This document shows, one piece after another, positions 25,424 through 37,381 of a stretch of DNA of 64,000 nucleotides. The position numbers and the translations under genes are program-made. Under the pieces are notes generated by a model. The model was not told the DNA's origin. It saw only the letters and a list, made by a program, of their open reading frames with translations, and did not search any database. The stretch's first letter is position 1; each line of letters starts with the position of its first letter. This stretch comes from Pisaster brevispinus (lineage: Eukaryota > Echinodermata > Asteroidea > Forcipulatida > Asteriidae). Location of the stretch: assembly GCA_023634235.1 (NCBI GenBank), contig JAMKCF010000008.1, forward strand, positions 19,807,000 through 19,870,999. The letters run 5' to 3'.

Positions 25424-28400
25424 GTCAGAGTTTTATAAAAGAAAATCAAAAATTTACCATTTTGTTGCAATAAGAAAGGACTTCATACAACATTTTCATT
25501 GCCATAACCTTTAATTTATTGTTTTTCTCATTAACACAAATCTCTGATTCAAAATTTCCCAATTGGAGGTTTTGGGGATAATAGGTGGCAGCAGACTTAC
25601 CAGGTAAATCCAATGTTCTCAATAATGGTGCTCAGAACTACGTAAACAGGTAAGTCCGCTGCCACCTAGCGTTCCAAAGTCTCTCATTATCCACTGGTAC
25701 CCGTGGCGTAATGAGACATTTTCATGGGGAGGAGGGGAAAATGACAAAACGAGGGAGAGGGGTTTTTGAAACCATTCGTTTGTGCATTTTATATATCTCA
25801 TTTGGGGGGTGGGTGGGCAAGGGTTCAAGTGGGGCTCCGACCCCCTGCCCTCTGCCCCCAACCCCACCTGGTTACGCATTATGCCAAGTCTGTAAAAGCC
25901 AAACCGACATGTGTGGCATTTATTTTATGTCGGCTTGGCGAAATGCTTTGGAATGTTATTAAAAGAAGAATAACAAATGTTCACACGCACAGATTCATGC
26001 AGTTAAGAAAGGAGGGAACATTTTCATGTAATTACACGTGAATGCCGTCAATATAAACATGATTGTTTCCTTGTGTAATGATCTTTAGCTGATCCCTCAC
26101 TCATTCATCTCACCATACAGAAATGATCACCCGAACCAATTTGGTCGCCCAGACGTTCCACGACAGCATACAAATCAGAGAGAACGTCCAGTGAGAGCTC
26201 CGGGGTACAAAAAACTTGAATCTCTGCTGTCGGCTGACCCCGCGGAGGTGGTTCAAGAATTGAGTTCCTTTGGTAAGGGGTTCGAGAGTTTATTAAACGA
26301 GCGTGAGATACGTCGTGACCTGATGGCTCTACTTATTGAGGTGCTGGCTAAAGTCTGCGATTGTACAACCTCACCACACTCTGTTATTAGGGTCCTTACT
26401 ATTGTTGTTGACGTCGACTTTCTTTCCCGGAACCTCTCCAAATACATATATGGCATGATGACTGAGCAAGACCACCGCTATTTGAGTAAAGCATCAGATC
26501 AGATAAAATCCATACTGAAGCTGATGAAATCTCTTGTACAACGAGTCAAGGCCAGCATCAAAGATGTACAGGTTGTGCTGACCGTCATTGAGGCAAGTAC
26601 AAAGACGTTAGGGAGAAGAGGGATCTCATTGAGCGAAGAAACTCACGAATTGCTTGAGGAGCTTCAGACATTGTCATTGCATATACAGGAAGAACAATCC
26701 CTGAGGAACACGCGTCAAAGAAGAGGCCAGGAGGGTCCGCCGCCAAATGACTTCAGGATGATCCCAATTTTTCCAAGTATTGACGAAATCAACACAGACA
26801 TTGAGCCATATTTGAGACATAATGTGGTGCACGGGCGATACGAGGATCTTAACCACTACCTAGATGTTCAGTTTCGTCTTCTACGACAGGACTTCCTGGA
26901 GCCTTTGAGGTTTGGGATCGCCCAGTATCTACAACTTCAGGCCGATGATGGCAAAAAGAGCAAGGTGAAGGACATTCGAATCTACCATGATGTGAGTGTT
27001 CACTTTCCTATCTGTACCAACGAGGGAATAACTCATCGTGTTAGCTTCGATGTCACCAAGTTTGGGAAGATACGATGGCAGGCCACAAAGCGGCTGACCT
27101 TCGGTTCATTGGTTTGCTTGTCCAATGATGACTTTAAGACGGTGATTGTCTTTGCAACTGTCGCCAACAGGAAACCAGAGCATCTGCAAACAGGATTGGT
27201 AGATTTGAGATTTCAAGACATGGGACAGCTTGCGAATATTCAATCATCGGATAAGTACATTATGGCCGAGTCCTCTGCATACTTCGAGGCTTATCGTCAT
27301 GTCTTGGAGGGTCTCCAGGAAGTAAGAGACAACAGCCTGCCACTTCAACGCTACATCATTGACGTCTCTAGCGATGTGCAACCCCCGCAGTATCTTCATA
27401 GAAACAGAAATGCAATTTATGACCTGTCACCATTGACAGTTGAAAGTGCAGATGAAGAAGTCGTTTTGGGGCTTCGCAGTTTAAACTTGAGGAGAACAAA
27501 TCCTCGAGCGAAAGCTGTGGAAGTTTTGAGAGAAGGAAGCTGGCCCCGAGCAGAAATACTGCAGTTCGATGAATCACAGCTGGAAGCCGTTCGGGCAGCT
27601 CTCACGCAAGAAATAGCCGTCATTCAGGGGCCGCCTGGTACAGGTAAAACATACATTGGCCTGAAGATTGTGCGTGCTCTGCTGCACAACATTTCCGTGT
27701 GGAACGCGGAAGATGATGAGAGTCCTATTCTTGTGGTTTGCTACACAAACCATGCACTTGATCAATTTCTTGAAGGCATATTAGAGTTCAATCAAAACAT
27801 CGTCCGGGTTGGAGGTAGGAGTAACAGCGAGGACATGAAGAACAAGAATCTTAATTTCTTGAAGAGGGAGGAGCGTCGACGCAAGAAAGTCCAGAGAGCA
27901 ATTCATCACCGAACAGGAGATGTCCTAAGGGAAATGTACACCCTACGCCAGCACATGGAGGTATCACAACATAAAGTGGAGAAAAGTATGAATGGGATAA
28001 TCAGTGAAGTGTACCTCGAACAGTTTATGACAAATGATCACTATGCAACTCTCACGGTTGACTTGGGATATTCACTTCAGACGTCTCGCATATTGGAATG
28101 GTTGGGTGTGGGCGGTGGAAATTTTCGCGTTGCTGGGAATGAGCAAAACCTAGCTGCTGCAGCAGCAATGTGGCAAACAGAACCAGAACCTGATGATGTG
28201 GGAGATGACGAGATAGATTTAGATGAAGAGGCAGACATCTTAGCCGGGCAACGGATTCTTGATGATGATGATGACGATCCCTTCCACTTGGATGAGGACG
28301 CCCCACAAGAAAATCACGTTGTTCTTGATTTAAATGATCTGGACAGGGAAGAAGCTAACGTCGATCCACAGCAGTGGCAGTTTCAAAGCAAACAGAAAAA

Positions 28401-31400
28401 GAGGATGAAGAAAATGCTTCTACATAATCTTCGAAAACCTGACAGAATGACAAAAGAACAAGCTGAAAGAATTCGTAATGTATGGACAATAAGACTCATT
28501 GAAGACAGATGGCAGCTTTACCGCTACTGGGTGTACGAGTACTGCAGCAAGGAGCGAAGAAGGATGGAAATGATTCAAGGGAAATATGAAAATCTCTCCC
28601 AAGAGCTAAAGGAGGTTCGCGTAGAGGAGGACTTGTCTATTCTCCGTCGTGCGAACGTTATCGGTATGACAACAACAGGTGCAGCAAAGTACAGAAACGT
28701 TCTTCATCGCGTTGGTCCCAAAATTGTGGTTGTTGAGGAGGCGGCTGAGGTCTTGGAATCACACATCATAACTACACTGAGTGCGGAATGTCAGCATCTT
28801 ATACTTATTGGTGATCATCAGCAATTGAGACCCAACCCTACTGTCTACCGGCTAGCTAAAGAGTTTAATCTAGACATTTCACTCTTTGAGAGGATGATTA
28901 ACAATGGTGTCCCCTGTAAAACCCTTGTTGAGCAGCACCGAATGCGTCCTAAGATCTCGTCAATAATGAAACACCACTTCTACCCAAAACTGCTTGACCA
29001 TCACACCGTCAAAGCATACCCCAAGGTTGCAGGAGTCAGCTCCGATGTATTTTTCTTGAATCACGATATTGCCGAGCAGCATGTGGATGACTCGATGAGC
29101 AAGTCGAACTTACACGAGGCCGAAGTCTTGGCAGCTTTCTGCAAGTACCTTATACAGCAGGGGCAGTACCAACCATCGCAGATCACCATCCTAACAACTT
29201 ATGTTGGTCAAATCTTTAACTTCAGAAAGCTCTTGAAAAGGTCTGTGTTTAGTGGTGTGCGGGTCTGTGTAGTCGACAACTTCCAAGGAGAAGAAAATGA
29301 CATAATCTTGCTGTCTTTGGTCCGTAGCAATCAGGAAGGTCAAATTGGTTTTTTAAAAGTGTCTAACCGAATGTGCGTGGCGTTGTCCAGAGCCAGACAT
29401 GGCTTTTATTGTATAGGCAATTTTGAAGTCCTTGCTCATGGGAGTGAACTTTGGAGGGACATCGTACACGAAGTCAAAAGTAAAGGAATATTTGGGAAAA
29501 GCTTGGATTTGGTTTGTCATAATCACCCTGAAAAAGTGTCCCGGGTAAGCAGGAAAGAAGACTTTTTGAACGTTGCCGAGGGAGGTTGCAACAAGCCCTG
29601 CGAGTACCGACTTAACTGTGGTCATAGTTGCACCTTGTTATGCCATCCGACCGATCTCGAGCACAAAGAGTTCAAATGTACGAAACCCTGTAACAAGGTA
29701 TTGACATGTGGCCATAAATGTAATCAGCTGTGCTTCATTCCATGTGGCAAATGCAACAAACAAGTAGCCAAGATGTTACCGTGTGAACACCAGAAAAGGA
29801 TTCCATGTTACCAGAATCCAGACACAGCCACTTGCGAAGAACGTTGCAACGAACGACTTGCCTGTAACCATAGATGCCAGAAGTTGTGCGGGCAAGAGTG
29901 TACTGTCACCTGTGTTGAAACTACCGTTCGCAACGACTGGCCTTGTAAACACATGGTGACCGTTAAATGCAGCGATGGTCCCGAGAAGTGTCCAGAGCCA
30001 TGCACAACAGACCTGGAATGTTCGCACAGGTGTAAGGGCACTTGTGGCTCCTGTTCACGAGGTCGGCTGCATGAGCAATGCTCTCAGATTTGCGATCGCA
30101 CTCTAGTTTGCGGGCATGCATGTGCTGCATTGTGCACGAGAAACTGCCCACCTTGTAGCAAGAAGTGTCAGAATAGGTGTGTACATAGTAAATGCCCAAG
30201 TCGCTGTGGCGACCCCTGCAAGCCTTGTCAGGAGCCGTGTGCTTGGCGCTGTAGACACCACGTGTGTCGCATGAAATGCAGTGAGGTTTGTAACAGGCCG
30301 CCGTGCAACATTCCTTGTAATAAGAGACTCAAATGTGGTCACCCTTGTATTGGTCTGTGCGGAGAGCCATGTCCCAAGAAATGTCGTGAATGTAACAGAG
30401 CAGAAGTGACAACAATTTTGTTTGGAAACGAAGACGAACCAGATGCACGATTTGTTGAGCTTGAAGATTGTCAACACATCGTCGAAGTTAACAGTCTTGA
30501 CCAGTGGATGAGCTTAAAGAGTGAAAAAGGTCAGTCGGTTCAGTTGAAGGTTTGTCCGGTTTGTAAAACTCCCATTCGGCGCAATCTTCGCTACGGCAGC
30601 TACGTCAACGCGGCACTCAAGGACATCGAAACTGTCAAGGCTCGTTTGTTTGGAAACAAACTGGACATTGTAGCCAAACGACGGCAGGTTCGTGGTATTT
30701 TACTAAATAGAAACAGTTTACCAACGGGAGTTGCAGACGCCTTTGAAGCGCAGTTGGATTCGCCACTAAGCCTCGGGGAAGTAACATCCATTGAGAACAA
30801 GTTGAATCTTCTGGTTGCAATAAAAAAAGCAAAGAGAAAGGATCAGGACATTGATGACAAGTTCCTCGTTGAGAAATTGAAAGTGAAAAGAGATCTTAAA
30901 AGGTTACAGCAGTGGCTGATGAAACCTCGCCTATATATCAGTGATCAAGAGTTAATAGATTGCAGCAACGAACAACACCGACTCTCAATGTGTCTTAGTC
31001 TGTTTCAAATCAAAAGTAAGCTCCCAACTTTAGAGTTGAAGAGTGTACGTTGGAAGACCGCAGAAGATCTACTGCTGAGTAGAAGGCCACTGAGTGAGAA
31101 CGACAGGACAACTGTGAAGGCTATTCTGAAGGTGATGGAACAAAAATGCACCGGCCTCGTCATATCCGAGGATGAGCGGAAAATGATAGTAAAAGCCATG
31201 GGGTTGACACAGGGGCACTGGTACAAGTGTCCCAACGGTCACGTGTACGCCATTGGAGACTGTGGAGGGGCTAACCAAGGTGGTAAATGCCCCGATTGCA
31301 AAGCCAATATCGGAGGGCAGAGCCACCGACTGGCGGATGGTAATGCCGTGGCTTCTGAGATGGATGGGGCCCGATATGCAGCATGGTCAGAGCAAGCTAA

Positions 31401-31440
31401 CATGGAGAACTACGACCGATTGCAGTTGATGAACTTATAG
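25230..31440 (+). CDS. ZNFX1: ZNFX1 (paralog B), two-exon, with intact C-terminal RZ zinc finger
   Basis: Predicted protein of 1,837 aa. Exon 1 is 25230-25423 and exon 2 is 26121-31440. 194 + 5,320 nt give exactly 1,838 codons through a phase-2 intron. Domains in order: RG-repeat N-terminus (1-65); helical armadillo-like region with the FRMIPIFP block near residue 274; SF1 helicase with Walker A GPPGTGKT (568-575), an acidic Asp/Glu linker at about 755-810, motif II VEEAAE (E937), GDHQQL (962-967), DNFQGEE (from D1117) and VALSRAR (1151-1157); NFX1-type fingers (C1221-C1489, about eight CxH cores); a CPxCxxPIR segment; a helical stretch; and a C-terminal RZ-type finger with C1768, H1772, C1779, C1788 and C1791. 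This is the full vertebrate ZNFX1 layout, so B is the best ortholog candidate. Known family roles are dsRNA sensing upstream of MAVS in mammals and small-RNA inheritance in nematodes. RNF213's RZ finger has ubiquitin-ligase activity; whether this one does is unknown. A GTG at 26191 is internal, not a start. Confidence 0.92.
25424..26120 (+). other. Intron 1 of ZNFX1 (B), contains a hairpin element
   Basis: Donor GTCAGA at 25424; acceptor CACCATACAG ending at 26120. Exon 2 opens with one base completing the split Arg codon, then Asn-Asp-His-Pro. A short palindromic element lies at 25582-25668. A further G- and C-rich repeat (about 25690-25880) has inverted GCGTAATG-like ends and looks like a transposon relic. 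Confidence 0.7.
25582..25668. mobile_element. 87-bp palindromic element in gene B intron 1
   Basis: The ends TAGGTGGCAGCAGACTTACC and GGTAAGTCCGCTGCCACCTA are complementary. Its right arm supplies a perfect AACAG/GTAAGT donor on the gene B strand. Confidence 0.6.
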
Positions 31441-33459
31441 AGAAAGTAAGTGCAGAATTTATCTAATTTCAAAAAGACGTTTACCAACGCAAGCGCTATT
31501 TGTTACGTTAGCATTTGTTATTTGGCTCCTCGAGTTTGCGTTTTAAATCGAATACTTAAATTTTATGATATCCAATGTCTTCACAAGTGGACTCTATAAA
31601 AAGACGCTCAACAACAGGGCTAAAAAATTTAAATGCAAAATTATAGGAAGCACATTAACAACATGTGCAACTATATGAAAATCCAAGTGAAGAGCCAACA
31701 CTCGTTCAAAGTAGTTTTTCCAGAGGGTTGTACCTGGAAAGTTTCTATTAATTCTGACTGTACTTCTTATTCCCTCCATCGAGAAAGCTTCAAATATGGA
31801 ACTGCTCGTTAATGAACCAGTCACCCGAAAGATCGAGTGAAACAAAAGCACATAACACAGCTTAAAATCTCAACGACTGAAAACTAATGTTGTACTGTAC
31901 TTTTTTGGTTTTCACAACAGGACAAGGTTCAGCCCTAGCTTCTTGGGTCATCGACACGAGCCTTATACGGTGATCTATGGAAACCCGCGACTGGAATCAG
32001 CTATTTCGACCTTGCAATACTGCCGTCATTTTTGACATGGTCAACTGCAAAACATGAATGAAACTCGTTTTTACCTATTATTTTAAAGGAAGTTATAGGC
32101 CTACTCGGTGCTTTTCCACTCATTCCAGACGGGAAGAGATTCCATGACCGAACAAGTACCGGGCCCATGGAACATGTAACCTCGTGCTCCTATCTAATAT
32201 TTCAGTAACGTAAAAATGACACACAATCGTATACTTTTAAGGAACCAACATTCGAATAGACACTGGACTTTCACAATAATATTGTTTTTGATCTCCGATT
32301 CACTCCGATGCAAGCCTCGCTTTGAGCACCCTGTTTCATTCTACCGTCTTAATCTTAAAGGGTTCGAGTGCAGTGCAAACGGGGTTGTAGTTATTCAAAC
32401 TTGAATTGATGCGTTGCTCGATTTTATTGGTAAAAACCAATATTAAACATTTGAATTAATTTTTAGATGGCCATAGCCCAGGAAGTAATTCAAACTGTCG
32501 CTGTTTACTTTAAAGTTTTTATACGCAACCCGTAGTCTTCTAGATCAACTTTTAAGTATACTTTAAACTCAATTCGTATTAAAAACTTTCGTCTCATTTA
32601 GAAGAGTATATTTTGTTTTAGTAATGAAAACAGATGGCCAAATAAGATTCATTTTAATATTCTGATTATTATAATCTGGGCCGAATGTCATAGAGCCTAC
32701 AACTTTCTGCTAAAAGCAATAGTGAGCATGAAACTAGTTGTTAAAAGAACACATGACGTAGTATTTTCATATTGTAATCTATTTCTGGCAAGCCCACTTT
32801 ATTTGTTGTTCTTAGCAGCCTCATGGAAGAGGGCCAATACGTTTTGTGACAAAGCATATTACTTGGATTTTAAGTGACAAAATGCAAAACAAGTGCATCC
32901 ATAATGCAGCGGGCCACTTTTCTTGCAAAAGTGAAAATAAATAAATAAATAAATAACAGAACAGAAGTTATTAAACAACTTCAGCTCCCATCTTTCGAAT
33001 GGTGGACCTCATAACAAAAAGTCAGGATAATTATAATTTAGTACGAAGGTAATTTCGAAACAAACGTGTGGGTTGAAATTGTGCATGTGTTGACATTTCA
33101 AAAATACGACTGTTAACAAATCTTTTAAAAATGTCCTCTCAATTCAATTGTATTGTTAAAGTAATCAGATTTGACTTAAGGTTTCAGAAATCGGCCGCAA
33201 ACTTTGATGAATACGGAAGGAAGACAAATTTTAAAATTGTACCAGGACGAGTTATACAGAATTGAAAACTGGTTATTATGCCCCTTTTATGGTGAATGCA
33301 GTTATTATAAATCTTTAAGTTGGGTCTGATGTAGGAATTTTAAAATGATCGTGTTATTTAGTTTTTGCTATGTTAAAAAACATACAGTTGTTTGGAACAT
33401 TAAAAGAAATCTGTTAGGCCCTAATAGTACAAACAGATTCCGGGTGTTAATGAAATAGT

Positions 33460-33495
<36 letters not shown>

Positions 33496-34989
33496 GGGGG
33501 GGGGCTGTTTCTTTGACTTAATTATCAAGTTATCAAGTATAAACGTTTTTTAATGGAGACGAAGCACAGAAAAGAGTGACAAATGTATGATACTGTGGAA
33601 GGGCTCATAACCAGGAGCATGGGCCTAAATATGGATGAAGTATGTATTTTAAAAGCATAATAGTGTAAGAAATAAGGTTAATGTTATATAGTGTATTTTA
33701 AATGCAGGATACTGCTTTGCTAAATGTCGTAGACCAGTATCCTCATTTGGTTTGCCCAAAACATGCATAAGATTAGCCTGTGAAAATTTGGGCCCAGTAT
33801 TGGTCGTCGTACAGTTGCAAGAAAACCCCCCAGAAAAACACCCTTGTTGCATAGAATTGTGTGCTTTCAGATGCCGTTCTCAGATTCAATTTCTGGGGGT
33901 GAAAGTTACCCATTTCGCTAAAACTAAACTACTTCAAAAGGAGTAGTTTCTTGCACTGTTTATACGATCAACAGCTCTTCAGTTGTCCAAGTAAGTTTAT
34001 TTTTGTCAGTAACTTGTTGAGTAAAAACCAAAAGTATACCTTGCCTATTAAGCATGATATTAAAATCTGGTTAATACTATGGTGAGTTGTTTTAAAGAAA
34101 AATAATATATGAAATTCAGTTAATATTACCATGTTTATTTTAAAGCACAAAAGGCATATTGTACGAATACCGGTTCAAATTGTGTATTTTGAAGCATAAA
34201 CATGCATGAAAATTGGTTAAATTAAGTTTGTGTTTGTAATGCCGATAATGTATGAATTTCACCCGTTTGTAGATGATTTTATCAAGTTTCCACGGATGCA
34301 TATCCTTTTCCTATCTTATTCTGATACTAAATGTTAATGTTTTTGGTTATCATTACGAAACAATTTTTTTTTATAGAAATGTTTCTTTATATCATGGATA
34401 TGAATAGATTTCGACACTGGCAAAAGTAATACACATGAATATGACTTCTTTGCGACTCTACTTGTAAACATGTGCGGAAGTCTTAGTTGGATTTACCGAA
34501 AGCTACCTATATCATGTAAAAACTCACGTAACTACAAAAGTAATGTTTTTGACTTCATTATGATGATTTCATTTACTTATGTTGCACATTTTTTTCTTTT
34601 TGCGTATCTGATGTTTTTGGTAAGCTATCAACCTTAAAGGATTGTTATTAGTGTATTAGCTTTAAATTTGTTCATAGTTATACCAAGCTCTTCAAAATAA
34701 AACGTATTAAGCCAAAACATATTATACAAAATAATGAGACAATTTGTTTTGATGAAGACGATCAAATATAGTATTTACTCAGACGATTAAAAATTGTTTA
34801 CAAAAGCTTTATATTCAACAGTGTGATTTTCCGCGATTTAACCTGGAATTAAACGCCAAATAATAACATTATAGAATAGCAACTTGTAAAATGGTAAGGT
34901 GCCAGAAACCACAAAGGGCAAATCGGCTGAGACAGACGAACAAAACATACATGGATTATAACCGATGGACAACTATATCCATCTAACAT
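31441..34989. other. Downstream of gene B, gene-free
   Basis: AT-rich with no convincing exon. An (AAAT)n run lies at about 32937-32955, the first cluster of AATAAA-like signals after gene B. A T-run then G-run lies at 33462-33505, and a degraded inverted-repeat-type sequence at about 33790-33990 (GAAAACCCCCCAG and TCAATTTCTGGGGGTGAAA motifs) resembles part of the 215-4216 repeat. Confidence 0.5.
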
Positions 34990-35500
34990 ATCAGTTGCCA
35001 CACCAAGGACTACCACGCCCTAACAAACCAAAGTGACCAAAAACCAAGGACTAGCGAGCCCTTTTATCCAAGTGGCCACACAAGAAATAACCACGCCCTT
35101 CCCAAAGTGGCCACACCAAAGACTACCTCGCCCTTACAAACCTAAGTAACCACACCAAGGACTACCTCGCCCTAACAAACCTACGGTGACCACACCAAAG
35201 GACTACCAAGCCCTTTTACCAAAGTGGCCACACAAGACCAAAGATTATAGAGCGCCGAAGGCGCAAGATGCGGAACTCTGGCTGAAATGTGAAATCCCAC
35301 TGGACGCCATTTCGGTGCAGACAATGACCATTCCTATCAATGGGAAACAAAACATTCACTTGCTGAAATGGCGCCCATGCGTATTTCATGTTCCAACAAT
35401 AGATAAAGCTTCAGTTCCGCATCTTGCGCCTTCGGCGCTCTATAATCTTTGCACAAGACTACCAGCACTTCCCAAAGTGACCACGCCAAGGATAGGTGTA
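34990..35500 (+). repeat. Minisatellite with ~40-bp CCACACCAAGGACTACC units
   Basis: Roughly six imperfect units built on CCACACCAAGGACTACC and GCCCT(T/A)ACAAACC, interrupted at 35239-35451 by a transposon and resuming afterwards. An apparent 139-codon reading frame here spans repeat and transposon and is not a gene. Confidence 0.8.
35239..35451. mobile_element. hAT-like MITE with perfect 8-bp target duplication
   Basis: Long terminal inverted repeats start CAAAGATTATAGAGCGCCGA and end with the exact complement. They are flanked by CACAAGAC at 35231-35238 and 35452-35459. 213 bp with no coding sequence. Perfect ends suggest a recent insertion. Confidence 0.9.
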
Positions 35501-36077
35501 TCCACCCATGAGCATTACGGGGTCAAGTTGATCCAAATACATTTCAAAGCATGTCAGGCACCTACCCTGATGAACCATTTACTTGTGCCCACTGTGAACC
35601 TTTAAATGGAATATTTTTGAAAGTCTGATCCTAAATTCCCTGACCGAAACACGGATGGTACTATCGTAAACACTCTAAGGTTATATGTCTTGGTCATTAC
35701 AACAAAACAATTACGTGTTACAATTTTACTTACAAATGAAATTGTAAGACCTTTATTATTTGCTATCATTTTCTGCAAAACCCCGCCCTTACCATGGTGG
35801 AGCTGTAGGGGAGATGGTGGGTAATAAATTTTAACTTAAATCACAAGCTGTGACAAAGTGACGCTAAGCAAGAAAATAGTCCCTCCAATATGTAACAACG
35901 CCTTGCAAATATTGTGCTCTCATTGGCTGATATATCTAGCTTATGACCAGTCAAGTCGCTTCCTCCACTTACGTTCACGCCGATTGGTCAGATCCTGTGG
36001 ATCTGCCAAACCAGTAGAATAGCTTCACACCTCAAAATCGTCAACACAATGACTGTACAGGAACATCGTCAAAAGCC

Positions 36078-36232
36078 TAAAGGCCCGTTTATGGTCGGTC
36101 GCGCGATGGTCGCGCGATGGAAATCTTGACGCGCAATCATAAAAAGACACAGTTTTTAGGCCTCAGTCTTAGGATCGCGCGCAAGATTTCCATCGCACGA
36201 AAATCGCGCGACCGACTATAAACCGGCCTTAA
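36078..36232. mobile_element. Inverted-repeat element, GGTCGGTCGCGCGA-type
   Basis: 155 bp with complementary ends (AAAGGCCCGTTTATGGTCGG and CCGACTATAAACCGGCCTT) rich in CGCGCGA. MITE-like, no coding sequence. Confidence 0.75.
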
Positions 36233-36507
36233 CCCATGCGAGTACGTACGTGCGCACGGCAATTACCAACCCAAGCATGAAATGCGCGTGTAACAAAATA
36301 GACAAAGGAGAAGTGTGGTACTCCAAAGTTTGTCCATCAAAATCTCTGATCAAAAGTTAAGAATTTAGGTAATTTTCCAGTTCATTCAAAGATCCTGTTT
36401 TGGGTAACTGATGGTGTTGCCCTTCTCTAATCACAACCAGCCTTAGAGGCAAAGGCGTAAACAGATATTTAACCAAGTTTGCTGCAGCAAGACTTGGTCC
36501 CGCAATG

Positions 36508-36822
36508 TCTTGTGGGATAAACACGTGGTTTTGTTTTAACTTACTGTTTGCAGAACGCTTCTAAATAGCCTTTTCAGACCTCTTTTTGTTAGTGTTTTCT
36601 GACTAATACGCATGGATTAGATGGCCTTTTCCTGTCTCGCAAGTAGTTAACAAAAACCGCCTTCAGCCTTGTCATTTTCAGAGAGGTTTCAATATTGAAG
36701 TCTATCCTGCCACAGCACATTTCATTTACGGGGTACGGGGTTATGCAACTCCCTGACGACAAACCAATCTAATTTGTGCAGTTTTGCCTTACATAGCACA
36801 TTCGGGTGATACAGGAATGTCA
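36508..36822 (+). repeat. Dispersed repeat, copy 1 (related to 57538-57890)
   Basis: Shares GGGATAAACACGTG, TTTTCA(G/A)AGAGGTTTCAATATTGA and CAAGTGATACCGGG-like blocks in the same order with 57538-57890. Confidence 0.65.
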
Positions 36823-36874
36823 GTGTCAGAACCACTGATCTCTGTTATACTGACTAGAGATCAGTGATCAGAAC

Positions 36875-37100
36875 AGGGCCCAATTTCATGGCTCCGTTTA
36901 CCGCTGAATTTCTGCGCTTACGATCATCATTCTCCGCTTATCGTGCAAGCGCCGAATTTCTGCGCTAGCTGTGTAAGCAAAGATGGCTAGAAACGTGGAG
37001 TACGCACGCGCACAAGCAAAAATTCTCTGCTAACCCGTGAAATACGCTTGACGTAATCAAAGAATTCCCTGCTTCCGTAAGCTCCGATGAAATTGGGCCT
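36875..37100. mobile_element. Inverted-repeat element with GGGCCCAATTTCAT ends, copy 1
   Basis: The left end AGGGCCCAATTTCATGGCTCC and its complement near GCTCCGATGAAATTGGGCCT delimit 226 bp. The same end sequence occurs at 57201-57345 and 62517-62716. Confidence 0.75.
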
Positions 37101-37124
37101 AGGTGTATTATAAGAGGCTCATAG

Positions 37125-37292
37125 TGTGGTCACCCTTGTGTTGGTCTGTGCGGGGAGCCAGGTCCCAAGAAATGTCGTGAATGTGACAGAGCAGAAGTGA
37201 AAACACTTTTGTTTGGAAACGAAGACGAACCGGATGCACGATTTGTTAATCTCGAACAATGTCAACACATCGTCGAAGTAAACAGTCTTGAC
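37125..37292 (+). pseudogene. Relic of a B-like ZNFX1 zinc-finger region
   Basis: About 168 bp align with gene B at roughly 30336-30502 at about 90% by eye, including the CGHPC-GLCGEP finger and the downstream ED-EPDARF segment. A conserved zinc-ligand Cys is replaced by Gly (GEPGPKKC instead of GEPCPKKC), and the frame meets a TGA immediately after the homology ends. No neighbouring ZNFX1 sequence is detectable on either side. It ends about 90 bp before the duplicated block that starts at 37382. Confidence 0.85.
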
Positions 37293-37381
37293 TGAGTAAC
37301 TCGCTTGAATTCCACAATACGATCTCGTTTCATTCTGCGAAGATTTTGAATGTGTGTTCTTAAAAAATCAACTACTTCACG

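Noticed and set aside
35186..35605. 139-codon open frame
   Set aside because: It runs through a minisatellite and an inserted transposon, so it is a chance frame.
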